A DNA stretch of 8,055 nucleotides. Origin: Prevotella sp. UBA4376 (GTDB lineage Bacteria; Bacteroidota; Bacteroidia; Bacteroidales; Bacteroidaceae). A program made the position numbers and the translations under genes. The notes under the pieces were generated by a model. It searched no databases. It was not told the DNA's origin and was given only the letters and a program-made list of their open reading frames with translations. Shown here piece after piece: positions 1 through 6,013 of this stretch (the stretch's first letter is position 1; each line of letters starts with the position of its first letter). The stretch is taken from contig DGRY01000009.1 in NCBI GenBank assembly GCA_002391185.1, positions 1-8,055 of the forward strand. The letters are read 5' to 3'.

Positions 1-1490
1 TGCTGAACAAATACTGCAAGTTCATGCCAGTACCTGTTATATTCGGCAAGAAACAGGAATGGAAAGATGGCAAGATGCAGGACACAGAAGAGAACAACGT
101 TATAAATAATGTAGAACCTCTGTGGACAAAGACACCTTCTACTTTGAAGGACGAGGATTACAAGCAGTTCTATCAGACTCTGTTCCCTATGAACGATGAA
201 CCTTTGTTCTGGATTCACCTAAATGTGGACTATCCTTTCCACCTGACAGGTGTGCTCTATTTCCCACGTATAAAAAACAATATCGAGTTGCAGCGCAACA
301 AGATACAGTTGTATTGCAACCAGGTATTTGTTACCGACCAGGTAGAGGGTATTGTTCCAGAGTTCCTCACCCTACTCCACGGTGTTATCGACTCTCCAGA
401 CATCCCTCTTAACGTAAGTCGTAGCTATTTGCAGAGCGATGCCAACGTGAAGAAGATATCTTCTTATATCACAAAGAAGGTTGCAGACCGTTTGAACTCT
501 ATATTCAAAGCAGACCGCAAGGACTACGAAAGCAAGTGGGATGATCTGAAGATATTCATAAACTACGGAATGCTTTCAGAAGAGAGTTTCTACGATCGTG
601 CAAAAGATTTTGCACTTTTGAAAGATGTTGATGGCAAGTTCTTTACTTTCGAAGAATACAAGACACTTGTTAAGGACAATCAGACCGACAAGAATGGCAA
701 CCTTATCTACCTTTATGCCAACAACAAAGAAGAGCAGTATAGCTACATCAAGGCTGCACAGAACAAGGGATACAGCGTGCTCCTTATGGACGGTCAACTC
801 GACACCCCTATGGTAAGTATGTTGGAACAGAAACTGGAGAAGACTCAGTTCAACCGTGTGGATGCAGATATTGCCGACCGTTTGATTCAGAAAGATGATC
901 AACCAAAATCAACTCTTGGAGCAGACGAGACTGACAATCTGTCACAGGTATTCAAGTCACAAATGCCAGAGCTTGAAAAGACAAACTTCATGGTTGATGT
1001 GCAGTCTTTAGGTGAAACATCAACTCCTGTGATGATTATCCAAAACGAGTACATGCGCCGAATGAAGGACATCAGCCACTTCCAGCAAGGTATGAGTTTC
1101 TACCAGCAGATGCCCGACAGCTATACATTAGTTGTAAACTCAGACCATGCCCTGGTTAAGAAAGTTCTTGAAGACACTAATGCAAATACAGCAGAACAGT
1201 TGAAACCTATCCTTAGCGAAATCAAGGGACAGGAAGCGCGTTTGGCAGCATTGCGCCAGAGCCAGTCAGGTAAGAAACCAGAGGAAATCACTCAGGAAGA
1301 GAAAGACGATGTTAAGAATACCGAGAATGCTATCAGCGAACAGCGCAGCAAGAAGACAGAAATTCTTAGCGAATATGCTAAGGGCAACAAGGTTGTTCAT
1401 CAGCTCATCGACCTTGCTCTTCTGCAGAACGGTATGCTGAAGGGTGAAGCACTTGCAGAATTCGTTAAGAGATCAGTAGAACTCATTTAA
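1..1490 (+). CDS. htpG: Chaperone protein HtpG (Hsp90), 5'-truncated by window edge
   Basis: Cytosolic ATP-dependent chaperone of the Hsp90 family, acting as a homodimer. The reading frame is open from nt 3, with seven codons (LNKYCKF) before the first visible ATG at 24, so that ATG is internal and the gene begins upstream of the window. About 495 residues are visible. Bacteroidales HtpG is about 680 residues, so the N-terminal ATPase domain is missing here. The visible part starts in the linker and middle domain: WIHLNVDYPFHLTGVLYFPR, then LYCNQVFV, and LNVSRSYLQ, whose Arg (nt 420-422) matches the conserved middle-domain arginine of the family's SRE-LQ motif. The C-terminal dimerisation end is preserved (LIDLALLQNGMLKGEAL). 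A Lys/Glu/Gln-rich helical segment at nt 1191-1391 has no counterpart in E. coli HtpG but, as I recall, occurs in Bacteroidetes relatives. No convincing terminator was found directly after the stop. Confidence 0.97.
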   Translation, partial: LNKYCKFMPVPVIFGKKQEWKDGKMQDTEENNVINNVEPLWTKTPSTLKDEDYKQFYQTLFPMNDEPLFWIHLNVDYPFHLTGVLYFPRIKNNIELQRNKIQLYCNQVFVTDQVEGIVPEFLTLLHGVIDSPDIPLNVSRSYLQSDANVKKISSYITKKVADRLNSIFKADRKDYESKWDDLKIFINYGMLSEESFYDRAKDFALLKDVDGKFFTFEEYKTLVKDNQTDKNGNLIYLYANNKEEQYSYIKAAQNKGYSVLLMDGQLDTPMVSMLEQKLEKTQFNRVDADIADRLIQKDDQPKSTLGADETDNLSQVFKSQMPELEKTNFMVDVQSLGETSTPVMIIQNEYMRRMKDISHFQQGMSFYQQMPDSYTLVVNSDHALVKKVLEDTNANTAEQLKPILSEIKGQEARLAALRQSQSGKKPEEITQEEKDDVKNTENAISEQRSKKTEILSEYAKGNKVVHQLIDLALLQNGMLKGEALAEFVKRSVELI

Positions 1491-1578
1491 TTAACAGCTC
1501 TACTCTAACGAGCGAAGCATTGTTCTTGACATCCCCTAAAAAGAAAGGTAAGGAATAGTCGAGAAATACCTCAAAAAA

Positions 1579-1610
1579 TTTGGAGGAAAAGTAGATTATT
1601 CCTATCTTTG
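1579..1610 (+). promoter_or_regulatory. Strong Bacteroidetes-type promoter (-33 TTTG, -7 TATCTTTG)
   Basis: TTTG at 1579-1582 and TATCTTTG at 1603-1610 are separated by exactly 20 nt. This fits the Bacteroidetes primary sigma factor consensus (TTTG or TTG, about 19-21 nt, TAnnTTTG), with all fixed bases of the -7 box matched. An A-rich run lies just upstream. The expected transcription start is about 6-8 nt after the -7 box, around 1616-1618. The promoter faces the structured RNA at 1616-1876 and ribE beyond it. Confidence 0.8.
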
Positions 1611-1615
1611 CAATA

Positions 1616-1876
1616 TAGAAAAGAACAAAAATTGAGGTTGCGTCGGTTAGATCGGGATACTCATCAAATAATATCGAAAACCGAGGTAGTTTCTTTTGTT
1701 AATGGCGGGCCACATAAACTCACTATGTGAGGTAAGCCAACAAGGCCGGTGGATTACAACGACGGAGAGCTCTCAAATCATGTATTGCTCGGAGTTTCAT
1801 CACATCATCGAGCAACCTCTTTTAAGAATAAACGGCAGGACTACTCAGTATAAAATGGGAATCCTGCCTTTTTTTT
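1616..1876 (+). ncRNA. Structured RNA of about 260 nt, family not recognised (sRNA or ribE leader)
   Basis: This fills the only gene-free stretch over 300 bases (1491-1921). Its own consensus promoter lies just upstream and an intrinsic terminator ends it. GAGGTTGC (1634-1641) pairs perfectly with GCAACCTC (1812-1819), closing a 186-nt domain. Inside are TCGGTT/AACCGA (1643-1648 with 1679-1684), an apical hairpin CACATA/TATGTG (1711-1716 with 1724-1729) supported by TGGC/GCCA (1703-1706 with 1736-1739), a palindrome GAGAGCTCTC (1765-1774), and TTGCTCG/CGAGCAA (1785-1791 with 1809-1815). The last helix competes with the closing stem for the same bases. The near-central apical hairpin and domain size are compatible with a 6S-like rod, but this is only inference. 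Hallmarks of FMN riboswitch, tmRNA, RNase P RNA and SRP RNA were not found. A 60-codon ORF through the region runs into the terminator and is not credible. Nothing else is evident in 1491-1578. Confidence 0.6.
1834..1876 (+). terminator. Rho-independent terminator after the structured RNA
   Basis: GGCAGGA (1834-1840) pairs with TCCTGCC (1862-1868). Inner pairing of CTCA with TGGG, including one G-U pair, extends the stem, and eight T residues follow (1869-1876). The T-run ends 45 nt before the ribE start codon. It can therefore end a separate small RNA or act as an attenuator for ribE. Confidence 0.85.
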
Positions 1877-1921
1877 AGTTTCAATCCCAAAAAGAAGAAA
1901 CTCTAACAAAACAAATAAATT

Positions 1922-2524
1922 ATGTTTAGTGGAATAGTAGAAGAAATGGCAACTGTTGTTGCTATAAAGAAAGAACAGGAAAATATAGACTTCACCTTGA
2001 AGTGTTCTTTTGTTGATGAATTAAAAATAGATCAGAGCGTAGCACACAATGGTGTATGTCTTACCGTGGTAAAAATAGAGAATGGCACATATACCGTTAC
2101 AGCTATGAAAGAAACCCTAGACCGTTCAAATCTTGGACTTCTCAAAGTAGGTGACCACGTTAACGTGGAGCGTTCTATGATGATGAACGGTCGTCTCGAT
2201 GGTCATATTGTTCAGGGACACGTTGATGAAACAGCAAAATGTATCAACATGCGAGACGCCGATGGTTCAACATACTTCACCTTTGAATATGCTGACAACA
2301 AAGAAATGGCACGCAAAGGATATTTTACTGTTGACAAAGGATCAGTAACCGTGAACGGAGTTTCACTGACAGTATGCGAACCAACAAACAACACATTTAC
2401 AGTTGCCATTATCCCATACACACGCGAAAACACCAACTTCAAATATATAGAAGTGGGAACTGTTGTAAATCTGGAATTTGATATCTTAGGCAAATATATT
2501 GCAAGATTGCAGCAGTTTGCATAA
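1922..2524 (+). CDS. ribE: Riboflavin synthase, alpha subunit
   Basis: Cytosolic enzyme of the last step of riboflavin synthesis: two molecules of 6,7-dimethyl-8-ribityllumazine disproportionate to riboflavin and a pyrimidinedione. At 200 residues it has normal family length. The start is fixed by the family's N-terminal signature MFSGIVE at residues 1-7. Two lumazine-binding repeats are visible. The first has AHNGVCLTV (41-49), with Cys46 aligning to E. coli Cys48. The second starts with GHIVQGHVD (94-102), where His100 aligns with E. coli His102, followed by VNGVSLTV (144-151) and NLEFDILGKY (183-192). The enzyme is a homotrimer in characterised bacteria. No Shine-Dalgarno site is seen; the leader is A-rich, as is usual in Bacteroidetes. 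No promoter is evident between the terminator at 1876 and the start, so transcription may depend on readthrough from 1616. The name ribC is used for the same protein in some genomes. Confidence 0.97.
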   Translation: MFSGIVEEMATVVAIKKEQENIDFTLKCSFVDELKIDQSVAHNGVCLTVVKIENGTYTVTAMKETLDRSNLGLLKVGDHVNVERSMMMNGRLDGHIVQGHVDETAKCINMRDADGSTYFTFEYADNKEMARKGYFTVDKGSVTVNGVSLTVCEPTNNTFTVAIIPYTRENTNFKYIEVGTVVNLEFDILGKYIARLQQFA

Positions 2525-2560
2525 AATGATGCACTATATGTGCTAATTTTAGTTAATATA

Positions 2561-2581
2561 TTACACCCCTGTAAACTTTTT
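2561..2581 (+). terminator. ribE: Weak terminator-like hairpin after ribE
   Basis: TTACA (2561-2565), loop CCCC, TGTAA (2570-2574), followed by a T-rich stretch (TTTTT at 2577-2581). The stem is only 5 bp and A/U-rich, so it may end ribE transcription inefficiently or not at all. It lies 37 nt after the ribE stop. Confidence 0.3.
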
Positions 2582-2634
2582 CATTACTTTAGGCATCTTA
2601 TCAACAATAATCACGAAATAAAAAGAAAACAAAA

Positions 2635-3972
2635 ATGAAGAAGATTATTGCTATAGGACTTATAGGAGTAGCATTAGTAACTAATTCTGCAACTGCAAAC
2701 GCCAAAGAATGGAGTTTACAGGAGTGTATAGCTTATGCATTACAGAACAACATCAGTTTGCAAAAGAGCAATTTAAGCCGCCTAAATGCAAAAGAAGACA
2801 TATTGTTATCAAAAGCACAGTTATTCCCTTCACTTTCGGCTTCAACTAATCAGATGGCAAATTACACTCCATGGGTGGAAAGCGGCATCAGTAGCGACGG
2901 TTATGCAAGAAGCTCAGTTGACAAAGTATATTACAACGGATCATACGGAGTGAACGCCAATTGGACAGTATGGAATGGCAACAGAAATGTGAACACCGTA
3001 AAACTAAACAAACTGGCAGAACAGAAAGCAGCCATAGACTCAGCCACAACAGCCAACAACATTCAAGAAAAGATAGCCCAGCTATATGTACAAATACTCT
3101 ATTCTAATGAAGCAATAAAGGTAAACAAAGAAAGCCTGAAAAGCAGCATACAGAACGAGGAACGAGGCAAGGAAATGCTGAAAGTGGGAAAAATGAGCAA
3201 AGCCGATCTTGCACAACTCACAGCTCAACGTGCTCAAGACGAATATAATGTAATAAACGCAGAAAGTACTACAAGAAACTTCAAAAGACAGTTGAAACAG
3301 TTACTTCAAATAACAGACGAAGAGGAATTTGAAGTAACCCCAAGTATGCCTACAAACGAGATGGCCATGCAGCCTATTCCTGCCTTAAACAACGTTTATA
3401 CATTGGCTTTAGCCTCTCGTCCTGAAATAAAGGCATATCAAAACTCCATAGAACAAAGCAACCTGCAAATTAAATTAGCAAAAGCGCAAAACCTACCAAC
3501 TATTGGAGTGAATGCATCAGTAGGCACGAACACAACATCTATGAATAACAATAAATGGGGTGAACAACTGAAAACAAATTTCAATGCAGGAGCTGGCGTA
3601 AGCATATCAATACCGCTTTTTGATCAAAGAAGCAAAAAAACAGCATTAAACAAAGCTAACATTCAAAAGGAAAGCGCCCTACTCGATTTAAAAAATGAAA
3701 AAACAAATCTCTGGGCTACAATTGAAGATTATTGGCTACAAGCAACAACAAATCAAAACAAATACCGCTCTGCACAAGAATCAACAAAGAGTGCAAAGGA
3801 AAGTTATGAATTACTATCCGAGCAATTCAAACTTGGTTTAAAAAACATTGTGGAACTCCGCAACGGAAAAGATAAACTTCTTCAGGCAGAACAAAGCGAA
3901 TTGGAAAGCAAATATATGACTATCCTAAACATTAATATGCTGAACTTCTACCAGAACGGTACGTTAAGATAA
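2635..3972 (+). CDS. TolC-family outer membrane efflux protein
   Basis: Outer-membrane channel component of a tripartite efflux or type I export system. A Sec signal peptide is clear: MKK, hydrophobic core, then ANA at residues 21-23 with predicted cleavage before Lys24. The mature part (about 422 residues) shows the duplicated OEP architecture. Repeat one begins with WSLQECIAYALQNN (26-39) and AQLFPSLSAS (61-70), a beta segment around 100-118, then long helices (about 125-225). Repeat two begins with LASRPEIKAY (259-268) and AQNLPTIGVNAS (284-295), a beta segment ending SIPLFDQ (325-331), and helices to about 435. The start codon is supported by the signal peptide directly after it. Membrane-fusion (HlyD/MacA-like) and pump (MacB or RND) partners are not next to it: ribE lies upstream and a convergent gene follows with 10 nt between stops. 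The substrate and partner pump cannot be inferred. The gene has its own terminator at 3999-4031. Confidence 0.92.
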   Translation: MKKIIAIGLIGVALVTNSATANAKEWSLQECIAYALQNNISLQKSNLSRLNAKEDILLSKAQLFPSLSASTNQMANYTPWVESGISSDGYARSSVDKVYYNGSYGVNANWTVWNGNRNVNTVKLNKLAEQKAAIDSATTANNIQEKIAQLYVQILYSNEAIKVNKESLKSSIQNEERGKEMLKVGKMSKADLAQLTAQRAQDEYNVINAESTTRNFKRQLKQLLQITDEEEFEVTPSMPTNEMAMQPIPALNNVYTLALASRPEIKAYQNSIEQSNLQIKLAKAQNLPTIGVNASVGTNTTSMNNNKWGEQLKTNFNAGAGVSISIPLFDQRSKKTALNKANIQKESALLDLKNEKTNLWATIEDYWLQATTNQNKYRSAQESTKSAKESYELLSEQFKLGLKNIVELRNGKDKLLQAEQSELESKYMTILNINMLNFYQNGTLR

Positions 3973-3982
3973 ACATCCTCTT

Positions 3983-4618
3983 TTAGAATATTTCATCAGG
4001 TGCAGTTACGAAAGTAGTTGCACCATTTTTTATTAAGAATTCTTTGGTTCTAAACCCCCAAAGCACACTTATACAAGGAATGTTACAATTACGTGCTGTC
4101 ATCACATCGACATCACTATCACCAATATATACAGCTCCAGAGAGCGAAGCACTAAGCTGACGGAGCGCCTCAAAAACTGTATCAGGAGCTGGTTTTTTGC
4201 GTATATTCTCCCTCTCGCCAATAGCAACTGTTATATATTCGTCAAAGAAATGTTTCACCAAATCTTGTGTAGCTGCATAAAACTTATTACTCACAACAGC
4301 AATATTCTTTCCTTCACTATGCAGACGTTTAAGGAGAGGTATTATTCCTGGATAAGGCTTTGTATTATCAAGATTATGCACCAAATAGTGCTGACGGAAA
4401 TCCGCATATGTTTTCTCAAAGGCAGGATTCTGCAAACCATTAGGAATAGCACGTTCCATTAATTTCTTTACCCCATTGCCTACAAAACAGCGTACTTCGT
4501 CAATTGTACGTTCAGGCATATTATTTATGCGCAGAGCATAATTGCAACTGATGGCAAGATCAGTTAACGAATCAAGAAGAGTTCCGTCAAGGTCAAAAAT
4601 ATATGTATCGTAATTCAC
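3983..4618 (-). CDS. HAD-superfamily hydrolase, phosphoglycolate phosphatase-like (Gph)
   Basis: Predicted cytosolic Mg-dependent phosphatase of the Gph/PGMB branch of the haloacid dehalogenase superfamily. All four HAD motifs are present: motif I DLDGTLLDS (9-17) with nucleophile Asp9 and acid/base Asp11; motif II VVSN with Ser110; motif III KKPAPD with Lys142 or its neighbour; motif IV IGDSDVD (165-171) with metal-binding Asp167 and Asp171. Residues about 15-85 form the helical cap typical of subclass I. The start is GTG at 4618-4616: the in-frame codon two positions earlier is TAA (4624-4622), and motif I is only eight residues downstream, so no later start works. Substrate is uncertain; phosphoglycolate is the usual annotation, but this group also includes pyrophosphatase PpaX and phosphosugar phosphatases. 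It lies just after the nqr terminator on the same strand, with no recognisable promoter of its own. Its 3' end contains the terminator of the convergent tolC-like gene. Confidence 0.87.
   Translation of the reverse strand: MNYDTYIFDLDGTLLDSLTDLAISCNYALRINNMPERTIDEVRCFVGNGVKKLMERAIPNGLQNPAFEKTYADFRQHYLVHNLDNTKPYPGIIPLLKRLHSEGKNIAVVSNKFYAATQDLVKHFFDEYITVAIGERENIRKKPAPDTVFEALRQLSASLSGAVYIGDSDVDVMTARNCNIPCISVLWGFRTKEFLIKNGATTFVTAPDEIF
3999..4031 (+). terminator. Intrinsic terminator of tolC-like gene, lying inside the convergent phosphatase gene
   Basis: An 11-bp stem, GGTGCAGTTAC (3999-4009) with GTAGTTGCACC (4014-4024), closed by a GAAA tetraloop (4010-4013). It contains two G-U pairs and no mismatch, and is followed by A and six T residues (4026-4031). 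It begins 27 nt after the TolC stop. The same bases encode residues about 199-207 of the minus-strand HAD phosphatase. On the minus strand the hairpin is not followed by a T-run, so it should act only on the plus-strand transcript. Confidence 0.85.
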
Positions 4619-4636
4619 TGGTTATATCATTTTTAA

Positions 4637-4677
4637 AAAAATCCCCATCAGAATGTTTTTTCTTGATGGGGATTTTT
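4637..4677 (-). terminator. Strong intrinsic terminator at the end of the nqr operon
   Basis: A 14-bp uninterrupted stem (4637-4650 with 4664-4677) built on CCCCATCA/TGATGGGG, with flanking A and T runs and a 13-nt loop. In the minus-strand transcript the stem is followed by a run of U (complement of the A-run 4635-4641). It starts about 20 nt after the nqrF stop. Its symmetric A/T flanks could also stop plus-strand transcription. It separates nqrF from the downstream phosphatase gene. Confidence 0.9.
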
Positions 4678-4696
4678 ATAAGGTTGTAGGATATAA

Positions 4697-5965
4697 TTAT
4701 CCAAAGTTATCGTACATAATAGCATCCTGATCAACACCTAAGCTATCAAGATATTCAGTAACAGTCTTGATAAGCATTGGAGGACCACAAAGATAGTACT
4801 CACAATCTTCAGGTGCCTCATGATCCTTAAGATAGGTATCACGAACACAGTTCACAGCAAAACCAGCGTAGTACTTAACACCTGCAGCATCTGCTACTGG
4901 GTCAGGACGGTCAAGAGAAAGATGCATGTGGAAGTTAGGGAATTCCTTTTCAAGCTCCCAGAAATCTTCCATGAAGAAAGCCTCATTAAGAGAACGAGCA
5001 CCATAGAAGAAGTGCATCTCACGATCTGTGCAATGCAATGTCTTGGTCATGTGCATAATCTGAGCACGCAAAGGAGCCATACCAGCACCACCACCAATCC
5101 AAATCATTTCCTTACCAGAAGTGAAGTTTGGATGGAAATCACCATAAGGACCACTCATCATTACCTTATCACCTGGCTTGAGGCTAAAGATATATGAAGA
5201 ACCGATACCTGTTGGAACATCCTGGAAACCTACCTGTGGACGTGGAAGGAATGGAGTTGACGCAATACGAACTGTAAGAGTGATGATATCACCCTCAGCA
5301 GGATAGTTTGCCATAGAATATGCACGAACAGTATCCTCTGGGTTATGAGCCTTGAGAGAAAGAATATTAAAGTTTTTCCATGCTCCAATATACTCCTCAC
5401 CAATTAGATCCTTGTCAAAGTCTTTATCATAATCTATACAATCGTATGCAGGAATCTTGATCTGTGCATAAGAACCTGGCACAAAGTCCATGTGCTCACC
5501 AGGAGGAAGAGCAACCTTGAACTCTTTAATAAAGCTTGAAACGTTTTTGTTTGAGATAACAGTACACTCCCACTCCTTAACATTAAGGATTGCATCAGAA
5601 ACCTTTATAGAAAGATCACCCTTAACCTTGGTTTGACAACCAAGACGCCAATGATCCTTGATTTCCTTACGAGTGAAATGACCTTTCTCGGTATCAAGAA
5701 TTTCGCCACCACCTTCAAGAACCTGGCAGCGACACTGACCACAACTTCCCTTACCTCCACAAGCAGAAGAAAGATGTACGCCATTTTCATTCAATGTTGA
5801 GAGAAGGGTTGATCCCTGCTCTACTTCAATCTTCTTATCACCATTGATTGTAATAGTGACCTTACCACTTGGACTTAGATATTTCTTAGCCACAAGCAGC
5901 ATTATCACCAGCAGCAAGATTATGATAAGAAAGACTGCTATACTAACTGTTATGAATTGTCCCAT
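4697..5965 (-). CDS. nqrF: Na+-translocating NADH:quinone oxidoreductase subunit F (NADH-oxidising)
   Basis: Electron-entry subunit of the Nqr sodium pump: it oxidises NADH on the cytoplasmic side and passes electrons through FAD to a 2Fe-2S cluster. The 422 residues are full length. An N-terminal membrane anchor (about 4-27) is followed by a ferredoxin domain with cluster ligands Cys69, Cys75, Cys78 and Cys110, one position lower than I recall for Vibrio cholerae (70, 76, 79, 111). The ferredoxin-reductase module has the FAD motif RAYSMANYP (214-222), the NAD-site glycine motif GGGAGMAPLR (291-300) and CGPP (393-396), and ends in the characteristic YDNFG. The iron-sulphur domain separates this from Rnf subunits. 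It is the last gene of nqrABCDEF, starts 48 nt after nqrE, and is followed by a strong terminator. No Shine-Dalgarno site is apparent. Confidence 0.98.
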   Translation of the reverse strand: MGQFITVSIAVFLIIILLLVIMLLVAKKYLSPSGKVTITINGDKKIEVEQGSTLLSTLNENGVHLSSACGGKGSCGQCRCQVLEGGGEILDTEKGHFTRKEIKDHWRLGCQTKVKGDLSIKVSDAILNVKEWECTVISNKNVSSFIKEFKVALPPGEHMDFVPGSYAQIKIPAYDCIDYDKDFDKDLIGEEYIGAWKNFNILSLKAHNPEDTVRAYSMANYPAEGDIITLTVRIASTPFLPRPQVGFQDVPTGIGSSYIFSLKPGDKVMMSGPYGDFHPNFTSGKEMIWIGGGAGMAPLRAQIMHMTKTLHCTDREMHFFYGARSLNEAFFMEDFWELEKEFPNFHMHLSLDRPDPVADAAGVKYYAGFAVNCVRDTYLKDHEAPEDCEYYLCGPPMLIKTVTEYLDSLGVDQDAIMYDNFG

Positions 5966-5974
5966 AATTTATTT

Positions 5975-5997
5975 AAAGGTTTTACTTTTTTACCTTT
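5975..5997 (-). other. Small hairpin in the nqrE-nqrF spacer
   Basis: In the minus-strand transcript AAAGGT (5997-5992) can pair with ACCTTT (5980-5975) around an 11-nt A-rich loop. This occupies most of the 48-nt nqrE-nqrF gap and ends 9 nt before the nqrF start codon. There is no U-run after it on this strand, so it is not an operon-internal terminator. It might influence nqrF translation or mRNA processing, but a 6-bp A/U-rich stem could also be chance. Confidence 0.3.
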
Positions 5998-6013
5998 TTA
6001 TTTTTTATCTTTA

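Noticed and set aside
576..902. Minus-strand 108-codon ORF inside htpG
   Set aside because: It is a shadow of the strongly conserved HtpG frame, and its translation resembles no protein family.
1616..1876. FMN riboswitch upstream of riboflavin synthase
   Set aside because: Only a fragment resembling the FMN consensus (CGGTGGATT near 1747) occurs. The AGGGTGAAATTCCC-type element, the AGCCCGCGA element and the GAAAGTCTGGATGGGAGAAGGA-like 3' part are absent.
1696..1878. 60-codon plus-strand ORF in the htpG-ribE gap
   Set aside because: It runs through stable hairpins and ends in the T-run of the intrinsic terminator; the peptide shows no recognisable domain, and the region behaves like a structured RNA.
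1877..1902. CRISPR-repeat-like string GTTTCAATCCC with an AGTTTC/GAAACT pairing
   Set aside because: It occurs once, with no repeat-spacer array and no cas gene in the window; the short A/T-rich pairing is likely chance.
2212..2493. Minus-strand 93-codon ORF opposite ribE
   Set aside because: It lies antisense to the second lumazine-binding repeat of riboflavin synthase; an overlapping frame artefact.
2585..2592. TACTTTAG as a -7 promoter box for the tolC-like gene
   Set aside because: It matches TAnnTTTG except the last base, but no TTTG or TTG element lies about 20 nt upstream (TTAC at 2561-2564), so it is not listed as a feature.
4820..5197. Plus-strand 125-codon ORF opposite nqrF
   Set aside because: It is antisense to the conserved NqrF reductase domain, shows no domain of its own and no promoter.
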